Shown here: positions 10,740-24,100 of the stretch, piece by piece | How the letters are laid out: each line of letters opens with the position of its first letter | Position numbering within the stretch: the stretch's first letter is position 1 | Notes under the pieces: generated by a model | Told to the model about the DNA's origin: nothing | Database searches by the model: none | Seen by the model: the letters and a program-made list of their open reading frames with translations, nothing else | Assembly (NCBI RefSeq): GCF_932526225.1 | Contig: NC_064046.1 | Span: 13,349,708-13,413,707 of the forward strand | From: Nematostella vectensis | Taxonomy: Eukaryota > Cnidaria > Anthozoa > Actiniaria > Edwardsiidae | Length of the DNA: 64,000 bases | Reading direction: 5' to 3' | Position numbers and translations under genes: made by a program

Positions 10740-12740
10740 CAAACTCCTCAATTATGGCCGCGTTCATTATTTCCATTAATACCGCGACAAAATGTACAGA
10801 ACAGATAGACTCATGTTTTTTTCTTGGTTGAAAGCTTTGGGGCCCCGAAAAATTAAGTATGCTTTAACTAAGTTGTGCTGCCTTGTTCCATTTATCCCTT
10901 ACGTTAGAAATCTCTCAAAGCCCCCTTAAAGCACCGTGTACACAAGTTTATTATCTTATATTTGTACAGGCATAACCTGATCCGTTAGCAGTTTGTTACC
11001 ACATCCCATGACACTCTTGCGCATACTTTACAGCCCCCCTTCCCCCCCTAGCTAGGATTTTGAGCGGGGGGGCTTGTTTACCCATTTAGCAGACCATTTT
11101 CTCTAAGGTAGCTCGCCCTAGGTCGCAATGGCACTGAATTTACCTTCATTAGAGTGGACCTTTCAGTCGAGTGGGAAGTTCTTCCCTCCCCTCCCCTCCC
11201 CCTACGGGCCTGCTTTATATCATTTTTCCTTTGTTGCCATAGGTTGAATGTAGGCCAGCATTTTTTTAGTTGTATCTAAATCTGTGATCTTTAACTCGTT
11301 TCACCATGTATGCCAGCTTTAAGCCTTGTTCATATCGCCGTGTATCTCTCTGTGCAGAAGTGCTCTTAATTGGGCACAGATAACTCATTCTGTTGAAAGT
11401 ATTGCACACACGTGCTAAACTCAGTGATATCGACGGCGCAATTACGATTTTATTCGCTTTGTTAGAAGATTAGTAGGCGAAGTGCTCGAAGAATTAAGGG
11501 GTGTTATCCAAAAGAACCAACGTTTCTTTTTCAAATGTTTAATAGAAATGATTACTGAACCTGACACGAGTCTCTGAGTGATTGATTATGAGTTTTAGCC
11601 CCTGTGTTTTATGGTCTTTTTTTATTACAAATAAATGCCTGCTTCTGAGGGACAGACAACCAAAAATAAACGAGTGTCAGACCTTCAGTCAGCAAAACGA
11701 ATAAGGCCAAACCTATGCAAGCATTGACAAAATTTTTCTATTTATAAAACCTTTTTTGCAACAATTCAAAAGCACTTTTGAGTTTAATTCGGGTACATTT
11801 TTTTAATAAATTCGTCCTTCTCCTTTATTTTTCCTTTATTCCTTATCGAAAATAACCGTTTTTGTCAGTAAACAGATACACTTCCATATTTCCAAAGCAA
11901 CTAATTATAAAAAAAAAAAACGCCATTTCAATCATACAATTGTCAACTCAATTTTGGACATGAAATGAGCTCAAAACTGTCTATAGTCATTGTTTATGGC
12001 TTGCATTGTGTAAATAAATAACTCTACAGGTTTTTTTGGTGAGACGTAAACCCCTAACTGTTCAAACGTGTTTATGACTTCTTTTGTTTATCCCTAAGCA
12101 TGAGAACTCCTTTAAAAAAATCATTAAAAGACAAATTAATTGGAAACAATTAAATCATAAGAACCTTGACTGTCCACCAAGTCAATTATTTTGCTGAAAG
12201 AGCGAAACGTGCCTTAAACAAAGCTAAGCTTCAAACAAGGGTTAACTATATGCCTGATGCTATTTCTTTCCATTGATAATAAGAAAATAAATTCGGACAA
12301 CAAATATAAAGCCACTTACTGAACATGCTTGCTCTATTGTGTTGCCGGTTGTCATTAGAATAATACCAGTTGCGCCATGTGTGAAGAAATAGTATAGACA
12401 AGATTTGCACATTTACACCTTGCTTACATATCAATACTCTTAGAAGTCGATTCGAAACAAATGTACCACCAGCTTTCTTCAAAAATCGCTTAAATTTCCG
12501 CGACAAAAAGTGTGTCTAACTTGTATGTAATTTCAAAAAGGTTACGCTCATTCAATTATCCTTTGACTATGACAAAGTAACAAAACAGTTTTTATAACAT
12601 ACGCTATTTGAAATTTCAAATATCGCTTCATTTTAAAACAGATGGATCAGCCCTGTTTTACCTCGACTTTTCATTGAATAGAATGTTCCTTTTTCTGACA
12701 GCCATCAGTTACAATAGTACTTCCGTAACTTTAATTGACA
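10740..12740. other. Intergenic, MITE debris only
   Basis: Terminal-repeat-like pieces near 11030-11075 and 11185-11215 (CTACGGGCCTGC) mark a degraded MITE. A minus-strand frame at 12246-12506 has a splice-donor-like site (GTAAGT, near 12320), but its product is unrecognised and no partner exon was found. Confidence 0.4.
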
Positions 12741-12749
12741 GCCGCATGT

Positions 12750-12920
12750 GTTGCACACGTGTTGCACACGTGTAGTTCAACTGATTGGTCACCATCTGGA
12801 GGGGACTAGTCACGTCATTACCGGGAAACACGTGATACAAGGTATGACGTCAAGGTGACCAATTCGAAATCTTGGGATGTCAAACACCCAGACAATAAAT
12901 GCTGCAGTGATAGGGTGAGT
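12750..12920. promoter_or_regulatory. Cluster of E-boxes and CRE, candidate promoter or enhancer
   Basis: CACGTG occurs at 12756-12761, 12767-12772 and 12829-12834, with TGACGTCA at 12845-12852. ATTGGTCACC (12784) and GGTGACCAAT (12854) form an inverted pair with CCAAT-box character. A GTGAGT donor-like site follows at 12915. No downstream coding exon was identified, so the target gene, if any, is unknown. Confidence 0.4.
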
Positions 12921-13102
12921 GCAAAGTCAATTGACGAAAGGTTTTCCCGCCATTTTGTAGCGAAATACCAATTGCTAGAAAGCATCCATTTACATCAGAG
13001 TGGTTGATTTTTTTTTACCAAAACTATACCTGTATGCTCCCACGCCCTAAATTGCTGTCTTTGCCTCCCTGTCCTGCCTGGTAGCAGGCTCTCATTCGGG
13101 GT

Positions 13103-13242
13103 CAGGGGCGTAGCCCGGGCCCCCCCTACTAGCAGCCCAAAATACAGTAAATGTATGAGACATTATCTAAAGTACAGGAGAAAATGCATTGAAAGTTTCT
13201 TTTGGGCCCCCTTCTGTTAAACATCCTTGCTACGCCGCTAGG
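13103..13242. mobile_element. MITE-like repeat (CAGGGGCGTAGCC ... GCTACGCCG)
   Basis: The left end CAGGGGCGTAGCC and right end TGCTACGCCGCTA are imperfect inverted repeats around an interior with C runs. The same end type is seen at 22388-22552 and 25583-25741. Confidence 0.5.
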
Positions 13243-13250
13243 AAAATGTT

Positions 13251-13376
13251 CGGAAATGTTTTGTTTTCAAATATTGGGAATTATGTGGATCGCATTTCTT
13301 CGCACACTAATCCCAGCGCACCTCGGCCTTCGCGCGCGCAACAGAAGTCCCAATATTCGAAAACAAAACATTTCCG
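13251..13376. repeat. Near-perfect 29-bp inverted repeat, loop of 68 bases
   Basis: The left arm at 13251-13279 begins CGGAAATGTTTTGTTTTC. The right arm at 13348-13376 is its reverse complement with about one mismatch. The loop is GC-rich (CGCGCGCG). It may be a foldback element or a transcribed hairpin. Confidence 0.75.
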
Positions 13377-13479
13377 AATAAACTCGAATGAGAGCTGGCT
13401 TGCAGGCTATCCTGGTCCTGCTAAGGGATGGATCATTATATAATAGGCCCCCCGAATGTTCTTTGGCGAGCACCCCCTT

Positions 13480-16400
13480 TGGCGAGCATTTTTAATTGTT
13501 GAATGAATCGAACAGCGAGCACATCGAAAAATACAATGCGAGAACGGCGGAAAAAATGCGCGGGCATGCGAGGATTAGCCGAAAACTGCGAGCACATCGA
13601 AATTTCGGGGGACCATTCGGAGGCCCTGATATTTGAAGGGCGGAGTGGCTATTCTCCCACAAAATCGAGCAAGGCTCATCAAACCCTTAAAAAAATCGAG
13701 CAGGCAAAGTCTTCAACAAGCAAAGACTGGCAAACAAAATCACCACGTCAGTCGGGAAAAATAGTGCCCAGAAAAAAAAATTGATAAACAAAATCGAAAT
13801 CGAAATATTAAAAGAAGTAATGATAAAGAGTCATTCAGAAAACTTGGGGTGGGGTGATAAGGCACATGCCCCTCTGGTTATTTCCTTAAAGTTTTTGAAA
13901 ATGCTGGAGGGTGGGCACGAGTCCCCCTGCCCCTCGCCCTGCTACGGGCCGGACTGCGATGCCTCCGTTACCCCCAATTCCCCCATCCCAATCACTTCAA
14001 AATCACTTGATGTTACATATTTTCCAACATCCCCCGTCACTCCCATTACTCAAATAGTTATCAGAATTCAACGACACGCAGGAAATAAGAAACGTGATTA
14101 TTTTCAGCCGTATAGGCTTATTGTTGTGCATTAAAAGAGTCAAATATACGTGGGAAGCCATGCTTGTATTGCGTGCGTTATCTTTACGATACAAGGATTT
14201 AGAAGACCGGCACAAGAGTTTAAAAGGTCTGTGGTGGTAGCGGCTTGGTACATGCACCATATGAAATCATGATTGTTATCGTGACCTGCGCAGGACATAT
14301 CACGAAAGATGGATTTCCCTATCGTGACTAGGCAAGCCTTGTTGGAGAAAAAGCTGAATTATCGGCGGAAGCATAGCTAAAAGATATGAAGTGCATTAAA
14401 AGTAAAGATGGCCTTATTGCGCTATATTTATAGTAGACTTACGTTCGTGATTTCATGCAAATCTAGGCTCAAATACATTATGTAGTCAAACTCGAGCACC
14501 AAATGCGCAAACGATTATTTTTTAGTGTAGAATATCTTCCAATCAAGGCATAGTTACAAAACAATAAATGCTCAAGGTATCTTTATTGACACAAATTAGG
14601 TCGGTAATGCCCAGCTGGTTTTAACTGTTCTCGATGTTTTTTTCTCTCTCTCCTGAAATTGATTTATTTTGCGGAGGATAAGGTTTAACTCTGTGGCTAT
14701 GACCGCGGAGACCTCTGGGTAACCAAGCGGCAGATGCTCTTTCGCAGTCATCATTAGGATGGCCAATACACGCATATTTGTCGTTCATCTGTCCTTATCG
14801 CTCTGAACACAGGCTGCTCTTTTAGTGACGAATAACATATGCGTTACCTACTCTAAATAATACTGCTTTTCTATAATAAAATGACCGCACAACTTTTTTC
14901 TATAATACTAAATATTTTCCTTAGCATTGCACTCACACAAACAGTTGAAGAGGAAATAGATTTTAGCGGATTAGCAACGAGAAAGTAAACTTCATGCTTT
15001 CTTTTCTTTTTATTTTTCATCTAAAGCTATCGCATTTGCATGTTATACCATTCTTTTCCTGTTCCACATAATTGAGTTTTCAAAATCAATGATGTTATGT
15101 GACTCTGAAAACAAATTGCAGTGTCTTCCAATAAAAAGCAAGCAAATAAAAATATCTGTATTTTTTTGGCAAAGAAAGCTATCAAATAAGTACCAAACTT
15201 TGTACAATTACATTTATTTACCTTTTTTCAGAATTTTGCTTCAATCTTTTTTCATAAACACGAAAAAGGCACAAAGCTATTAGCAGGGGGAAGCCAGGTG
15301 TCTACAGAATTCATGGACTCAGAAATTATTTGTATAAATGTCAAAAAAAGCTATTGTGTCTTTACCAGATATGTAGGGGGAAAATTTGGTTTCGGCTCAA
15401 GTCTCTGTCTAATTTGTAATACCATCTGCTTTCATACTACTGCTATATTATAACGACTCTTCTTCATTATTCCATCCTCGTTAGAATTTATTGACAAAAA
15501 AAGCTTATTAAAAAAACAGCGAAGAAATTATTTTTTTAAGAAATGATTTTCATTTTATCCTTTTCCTTTTGGAAACAAATAAAACCGTAAACCTATATAT
15601 TTTGGAAACATAATTTGCATCTCTCTCAATTATTTATAGTTTTTCGCCAAGCATTTAAAGGAGAATAAACCCAATGCCAAATATATAAAACAAGAAGGAC
15701 GACCCAAACGAATCTGACTCTCTAACTAAGAAAGTGATCTTTTTATAGCAATCTTGCTCATCTTTCAGACAAGATCCGAAATTTAAAAGTGATGAAGAGG
15801 AAAAACGTGCTATTTTATTGTCTCGTTGAATAAACTAAGTTTTTATTTGAAATCATGACTGCTGGATAACCATAGATGCGTGCTATGAATATACAGAAGA
15901 CCATAGTATTTGTCGATGAAACTTAGTGCTTTTTGTAAACCGTTGACGTACGTTTCACTTTCTCATGAATTAATGTTTTGCAAATGGTGTTTATTAAATT
16001 TCTCTCAGGGGAAATGCGTGCCGAAGTCCCTTACAGCCACAAACTTTGATATATGTATTCGCCCTCGTATATCTCTCTTAGCAATAAAAACTACACTTAA
16101 TCAGACCTTTTCTCTGAATCAGCATAAATGATAAAATAATTTTGCATATCACGACACATTTTGGGGTATATTTACTTATGATATGGCCTCAGAAAAAGTG
16201 TGCTCAATTTTGCTTAGAAGCAGCTGCAATAGACTACCCTACCCTCCAGCCCCTCCCGCGTCAGTCTATTTTTGTCTCTAGTCAATTTCTCCAAATGTAT
16301 ACGTATATTGAAATTGTCAAACGCTAAAAAAACTAGTATTTGTCAAGACATTGTGACATCAACATTAAAATCAGAAGAAGAGGAAAACGCTTAGAATACT

Positions 16401-18050
16401 ATGAATTTGGTTTAATAGGCTTGTGTTTAATGGCGTGAATTTCTTCCTCCTAAATCGCGCGAAAGGGATCGCTCCCTATTCCGTGAATACATGATATAGA
16501 GACAGATGTGAATAATTCAGTGGCTGGATGTCAAACGCGGACTTGGCGTTAATTAATAATACCGTGCAAGTCCTAGACAGCTGCTCGGCTGACGTAAGTT
16601 CCCGTATGCACAGGTGCTTAGTTCGCGCCAGAATAGCTTATGGATGAGTGAGATGGCGAGAGCTTTCGTCTCGTTTGGATAACACCGCGCAATCCTCTAT
16701 TTTTCTACAACTGGCTCTTACCAAACTGGATAAATGAAATTCTTCCCCGATATGAACCCGTCTCGGTTTGGAGGTAAAGACTATCTTTGTTATTTTCATT
16801 CATTCCGTTCTGTTATATTTTCCCAATCTTGTGGTTGTTAAAAACACTGCCGAATTTTTTCTTTATGTTGATTCCCTGATATTTTATTGCTTCCTAACAC
16901 AGGGACTTTTTTTTAAAAAACTTGTATATTGAAATTGAAATTCAGGCCATTATTTAAAGTGGTTACCCCTTGTGGTAACTGTTCTGTTTCAACAGACAAT
17001 TTTTTCGCCGCCCTTAAAAACCGAGAGAAACCATTCGTAAATAAACCAGCAGATTGGTCAAAGGCTCGATGAAAACATTGTGTTTTTAGTGTTTCGCATT
17101 TTGTGGGACAACAGATGTCCACGGGCTATCATAATTACATCAACAATAACCTTCGCACGTGCCTCGATATAACCAATCAGAAAAGGGAAACCATTATAGT
17201 GCTAGCTTCTTTCTACTTTACGGCCTACTATCGTGACGACGGTATATAACGCAACTAACTATAGAAAGTCTTCATAGAAACACCGAATATGTTTTATATT
17301 ATTATCCAAACGAAAATGATTCATCTAAATCACCTCGGTCACCAAGACAACACGGAAACTATCTCAAGCTTTACACGTGTGTGCTATTTTAATTGAAACT
17401 CTTGAATTATTCATAGCCAACATATAATTGTGTGTTTTCGAAATTCTCCATCCTTGTCAATCACCCGTACTCGCTTGCCAAACAACTCTTAGAGCAATTT
17501 GCGATAAGATCAGCCCAGGGATTCTTGTTTTCGCTAAGTTCTACCTCTATTTCCGGGCCATTCTCCTCTCAGGCCTCTCACAGCTCTTTATTTAGCGCCG
17601 CCGTCACCAAATGCACCTGCTCAATTTCCCGGATGTGCAGGTGATGTCAAGCTTTCCCCTTTACGGACACCTGAAAACGAAAATTTAAAAAAAACCCCTG
17701 GTTTGAAGAGAGGTGCCCGTTTATTTGCTGTATGTAAAGCTGTATGCATGCGAAGTTTAATGGTAAACATTGGAGGGTTTTGCTACAACTTATGCCAATT
17801 TCACTTTCAGGCGGAAACTAAGGTCGAGTTTGTTTTCACTTTACGTAAACAAAGAAAAGTAAAATTGAATTTAAGAGCGTCTTGCATTTGTCCTTCAACT
17901 CAGACTTTCGCCAAAACCATTCCGCATCAATCGGCTACGGCCATCCATGTAACGTCATTATTCTGCGGTTAGCAATATTTTTCGATAATTCCTGGCTGCA
18001 TTCATGAAACACACGTGCCAATAATTATTACCTTCCCAATCTGCTCGATA
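13480..18050. other. Gene-poor region upstream of CBFA2T
   Basis: Frames of up to 117 codons exist (13503-13784, 13781-14134), but they are low complexity and lie in GC-variable sequence with no recognisable domain. No exon of a known family was identified. The 16450-17250 part is less AT-rich and could hold regulatory sequence. Confidence 0.35.
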
Positions 18051-18079
18051 TAAATAAATGTGCATTATTTATGGTATTC

Positions 18080-18186
18080 ACCGGTCACGTGAGTCACGCG
18101 TGACGTCACTTTAGAATATGGCCGCTGAATGGTGTTCGACAGTCTGACTTGAGGTCTAAATCCGGAAGGCATCGTGAATTCTGGTT
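18080..18186 (+). promoter_or_regulatory. CBFA2T promoter region with E-box and CRE
   Basis: CACGTG at 18086-18091 and a perfect TGACGTCA at 18101-18108 lie about 80-100 bases before the proposed first coding exon. A CG-containing 5' leader follows. That this is the promoter is inferred from position and motif content. Confidence 0.5.
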
Positions 18187-21100
18187 ATGCCGGCCGTAAC
18201 TTCAGGTAACTGTCCTTATTTCCCACATTTAAACACAGGTAACAACGCAATATTAACCCTAGGTACATGATCTTTTATGCAGTTGCTTTTTGTTTGGTTA
18301 TTTTAGGATTTTGCTACCGTAAAACTTCCGAGATTGTCTCGAAGAAATTAGTCTCGTTGTAGTTCGCTCGCAAGGTCATCTTTTAGTACTTTCTTTGTAA
18401 TTCCTTAGCTTTAGAACACCTTGCAAACAAGTCTAGTCTTGGATGGAATTATTTTGCCATGTAAACGAAGCCACTGTTTAAAATTCCAGCTTTTAGTTCA
18501 AAAACTGTAGTCCCTCAAAGGCTTTTATTTATTTATACTCTGTCGAACAGCCGTGTTTACGCTCGAGCAAAGCTTATACATGTCACGCTTGAATATAACT
18601 TCTGTCTATTGTCTCGAAAATAACAAAAATCGCCTGCACCATATTTTTATTCAGCCCGTATGGAAAAACACGCATTTATCTTCTTTCTGATTATAGCGAT
18701 CCATTTTTTAGTTGCGAAACGTCCATTTTTTTTTTCTTTGAATAATGACCTGTAAAGTTTAAAATGACTAAGCTACTCTATTTTACTCTCTTCTTCCCTA
18801 GGATTAAGGTTGCATGCTGCCTTGAACTTATTCTCAAACATAAGAACCGGAAAGAACTAGAGAATAGATTACTATTTTCAGATGTCCTTCACATTATGTC
18901 GCGTGAAAAACTTTGCGAGATAATAACTGATGATTTCATATATTTCTTTATGTTGTTCTTATGTGAAACCTCAACTCCTAAACTTTTTACTAGCTTTGGA
19001 TATATTTTTTTCGCTTATACGGCATCTGGGTTATTAACGAAAAACGTTGTAATATTCAAATCAGGTTAAAAACATCTGCTCTCAGACTTTTAATTTGGTG
19101 TTTGGGTATTTAAGAGACACGAGAATGTATTACTCTCAAAAAAACTATAATTTCTGTCTGCTTTTAATTTGTATGTGAACCTACAATCGGTTTGAGAGAT
19201 GATGAAAAATTGCATATTATTGGGACATCTGCTTTTAACGCAAAGCTGAATCAATTTAAACCGGTTCCTCATCAAAGAAAAATCAAACAAAAGGTAATGA
19301 ACAAAGCTAAAAGTTTCTATGCTTACATTTTGGAATGGCCCCTTTATTCTTAGCGCTTTATCCCTGTAATAGTTGTGATTTTAGTAGGCGTCCTACCTAT
19401 GTGTTAAGTAGGCTTGACTTATATTCTACGGCGTATATTCTATGAGTGAAATAAAATTGACTTTATTTTTTGTCATATAACATATAAAGCCTTAAATGAA
19501 TCACATGATTTTTCCACTCATTAAGTTTAAAATGTCCATATTTAAGTACCCATACAATCCTGGCAAACCACAAAAATCATACATTTTTTTCATATTCAAG
19601 ATTGATTCTACTGAAATAAATAAAAGATTGCTCATTTGGGTTTTTGATGTGTTTACCAATGGAAAGAAGAGATTTTCTTGTCAGTATAGTAGAATTTAGT
19701 GAAGATAAAATAAAATGGTCTTTTTGGATGGTTGGGTGAGAGCTATGCCAATTGTAATTACAATATAAGCATTGTATCTACGTTTTCGGGTTCTTTTCTT
19801 GTAAATTTAGTGCATGTTCAACCATTTTCTTCTAAAATACAATACCTCTCCTGGCTTTCTTTAATTTGCTCTGATGAATCCATCAGTGTTTAGCATTTTT
19901 TTGCTTACTAACCCAAGCTCAAACATAGGAATCAAGAAAAAAAAAACATTACATGAAAGAATACCCTGTGGGTACCAGATAAGTTGTAGGTTGTTTTCTC
20001 CAATTGTTAGCACACCCAACAGCCTACAGGCTTTTGAAGTCACATCTGAGTGCTCAAATAAACCCTGTGTGATGGTTATTTACAGGTTCAAGTTTCAAAT
20101 CACTGTAGCCTGTACTGCAGACTTGACTTGAAAGAGCTGGTTTAAATTACTTTATGTTTGGTTTCCACTAATAATATAACCACAAAGAAAAATGCATATT
20201 TTTTTGCACTATGGATACAAAGTGTTAAATTATTTTTAGTGGAAATCTTGCAGCAGGTGCCATTTTGTGATAACACATGCAAAATACAATACAACATTGA
20301 CAGAAAACTGAAATTACTCCATATATCACATAATTACTTTTAAGTATTACTCGCATGTTTAAATTTAAAGCTATTGAGCATAAGTAAAAATGGAGACCAT
20401 TAATTAAAAATATATATATATTGTGATTTTTTTTATTAAAGTGATGAGGCAAGCAAGAAAATTCATTAACTGTCCAATGATGAATACATATATATGTCAT
20501 GATATTTCAATGTTTTATCTTTGTTCATAAGACTAATAAGTTTGCAGAGTTTGCCTTTTTTCTCTCTCTTTTTTGAATTAAGATTAAGATTTTGAGAGCT
20601 TTGAGTTTTGCGATGGGATGGTGCGATGGTTTTGCGATGGTGGCTCAAAATGACATGTCCTAATGTATACTTAAATTTTTTTTCAAACGACTCAAGTAGC
20701 AATTTTTTTCCATTTTTATCTTAGTATGACAAATTTCATAGGTAAAATTTCTAATACATAATAATCTATCCCCTAGTGCAAATAGCAACTGTCGATTTAT
20801 CAAGCAATAATTCTTCTATCAATTGATAGCTTATGGGTTTTGTCAACCCCCCCTGATGCAGGAAAATATGGATAAATCATACAATTTGTTTACTTTTTTA
20901 TTTTTTAGTCTTTTTTAAATATATTTTTATTCTTACAGATAATTTTCTAACTTTGAATGGCTTACAATAGCTTATATTTGTATTGATTAATTTAATGACT
21001 AAAGTTCTTATTATAGAATACCTAAAATACCTAAGAAGTGGTTGGTCAAACTGCCAATTGCATGGACAAAGTTTTTTGACATGTGTATTTTTTGAATTGC

Positions 21101-24100
21101 AGCTCTCGTATCTGTGAAATCATTCTACGAAGGCCTCATGTGACACATCTGTCAATCTGTTTCAGATCTCAGAGAGGCAACTATGCCAGACTCACCCACA
21201 GATGCCGCAGCCCACCCCGCTAATGGCCCAATAGTGACATCCCCTGTACCTGTGTCGTCTGCACCGGTAGTAGCAGATGTGAGGTCCTTGAACAACGCTA
21301 CTTCGCCAATAGTGAACGGTGTGCATTCCAGCCCCACGGGACCGGCATCGCCCACAGGTCTTGGCAATACAGCCAATCAGTTACCGCCAGCATGTGGGGC
21401 AAGACAGCTCAGTAAACTAAAGAGATTTCTCACCACACTGATGCAATTCGGGTCTGATATCTCTCCTGAGATTGGTGAACGCGTGCGAGGCCTGGTTATG
21501 AATCTTGTGGTTAGTACTGATAAATCACTGGACATTGTTCTGTTAATAGAAAACACAATATAACTAAAGTTAACTTGTTGCAAAATGAGATTTATAAAAT
21601 ATTTGCAATGTGACGACAAAAACAAAAAAAAGCTGAAAAGAAAAACAAATATTGGTTTATGGTTTTAAGTTCAACATAAATTGTACTCGAACTGACCTCA
21701 AGAAAACTCTGATTTTGCAGGAACATGTTTTATTATAGATATTGTATTTTTTTTATTCCAGAATTCTACAATATCTATAGAGGAGTTCCATGGGCAACTA
21801 CAAGAAGCAACTAACTTCCCTCTCAGACCATTTGTCATCCCATTCCTAAAGGTAAATACACAAGAAGCAATAATTCTTTATATAGAAAAATATGGCATTG
21901 TAATGCAGGCTTATCACCTACCCAGGTGACCTCAATCACTGTTGGATAAACTAGAAACTGAAGAAAACCATTGCATAATTTCCCATTCTTCATAAATATT
22001 ATCTTAGGTTTCTTGTTATTGTTGTTTGGGTGATTAGGTTAACAGAAATGTTGAAATAAGGCCTGAAATACATTGTTTACAAAGTGAGACACTGCATCTC
22101 ATAATATGGAATTATGTTTTTCTAAAATAGTAACATTCTCTTCTGTTTTTTCCAGGCAAATTTACCACTATTGCAGCGAGAGTTATTACAATGTGCTCAG
22201 ATGGCCAAACAAACTCCACAGCAATACCTCCACCAGCATGAGCAAATCTTACATGAAAGAGAGGAGCCCCCCATGGACCCTGAAGAGCTGGCGCCCATGG
22301 AAGTGAATGAAAACGGAAAAAGGAAAGCTCCATCTGAGGGACTACGGTAAGGACAGCAAGTAGTAAGATAGCTCACTGCTACGGGCAGGGGCGGGTCTGG
22401 GGTTGTGCCGAGCACCCCCCTATTTTCAGATATTTCACTTCAAAACAACAAGAAATATAAGGAAATACATGGAAATACAATTAATCTGGACCCCCTCTTT
22501 CTTCAAAGTCTTGCTAAGCCTCCCCCCCTTTCTGCAACTTCTGGAATCGCCCCTGACTGTCTTTGATTCTCAAGCATGAGGACCTGGTTTAAATCTGACC
22601 TTGTTAACTTGGGATGGGGGAAAGTGTGTATTCTTCATGGCTAGGATGACTATGTTAAATAACTGTGTTTATGCAAATCTAGATAACCAGCCTCTGATTG
22701 TGGAACGTTCATAGACCTTTTAAGAAGGTTGATGTCCTCATGAAATACTAACACTTCTCTTAACTGTGTAAACTGCGTGGCATCCATTGGGCCTTATATA
22801 GAATTCTGGATAAGACCCCATATAGTTGTACAGCACTGCAACCTCTGCTAGAGTACTCAATAACCCTTATTAGACTCATATAAGTGACCAAACCAGTTTC
22901 ATCTAATATTTTTTGTCTGCCCTCAGACCGCAGGACATGGTAAACAGACCGAAGGAAAATGGAGCTGATTTGTCAATGGTAAGGCAGGATATTCTCTCAA
23001 TGCATTTAGAGTGGCAGGTAGCTACCCTAGCTTTAAAGAGACTCTGTCATTTTGTCATCCTAGCAAAGAACCAAGTATGAGAAAGCAACAATTTTCACCA
23101 GCTCATCTGGTGAAAATTTTCAATTTTCAATTTTCTATTGAATCTGGTTATAAAGAATAAGATTTTATTTTTAGGTGGTTATTTTGGGGTTTCTTTTCAT
23201 AATTTGTTTTCGGTTGAAGGCGGGTATTCGTACCAAAGCACCTGGGGTGGGTGGGTGGTGGTGGGGGGGGGGGGGTGGGGTGGGTGTTAGGTGGATAGAT
23301 TGTTGAAAACAAGAACAAAATTGTGGCTGGCAACGGCTCTTTAAGCCAGTTAAGCCCAGGTTTAATCAGATTTTTGGATAATCACTTTTAAAAGCAAGTA
23401 GAAATATACTGAAATTCACACAAAGTTATCATATCTAAGCAAATTTTGGAAGGCAAGATTAAGGCCGAAAATGGCACAGGATTGTCCCCAGCAGTGTTCA
23501 GTTGTTCTGTCATCAATAAAAAGGTTAAAATTGTTTACAGATGATGGGTGATCTTGGTAAACCATCACCAAAGAGACCCTGCCTCAGCTCTAGTGAGTAT
23601 TATCATTTAAGCAGAATTACAGTATGTACGCAATTATGTTTTTTTATCCCATCTATCAGTTTTTGTCTTGTAGGCACTGTTTTACAAACTTTGTTTCCAG
23701 TGTACTTTTAGTTGAAAAGTTTTACTGACAAATCCATTGTATCACGACCCGCGTTTTCAAAACACGATTTGTTTTGGTTTTCTGTTCCGTCAGTAAAACC
23801 ATTCTGAGCCAATCAGAGTCTCACTTTGTGCACTTCCCTGGCTATCATCTGGATGAAAACCAGACAGTGTCTTGACAGAAAGCCAGGTAACTGCACTAGG
23901 CGAGAGATGGCAAGAATTTGATTGGCTTAGAATAATTTGACTGGCGGAAAATCCCAAAAGACAAAAAAAATCGATGTTTTGAAAATGTGGCGTCGCGGGT
24001 ACTAGGGATTTGACAGTAGAAATGGAGTTGTTAAAACGAATCATAGGGAATTATTTCTATTTCATGAATTACTGTATGTACTGTTATGCTGACAACATAT

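Noticed and set aside
13503..14134. Two adjacent ORFs of 93 and 117 codons
   Set aside because: Low-complexity Ser/Lys and repeat-like sequence (AAAATCGA, GCGAGCA) without domain signals.
18764..19069. 101-codon ORF in CBFA2T intron 1
   Set aside because: AT-rich composition, no recognisable domain and no clear promoter; likely chance.
21152..21376. Minus-strand 74-codon ORF
   Set aside because: Antisense shadow of CBFA2T exon 2.
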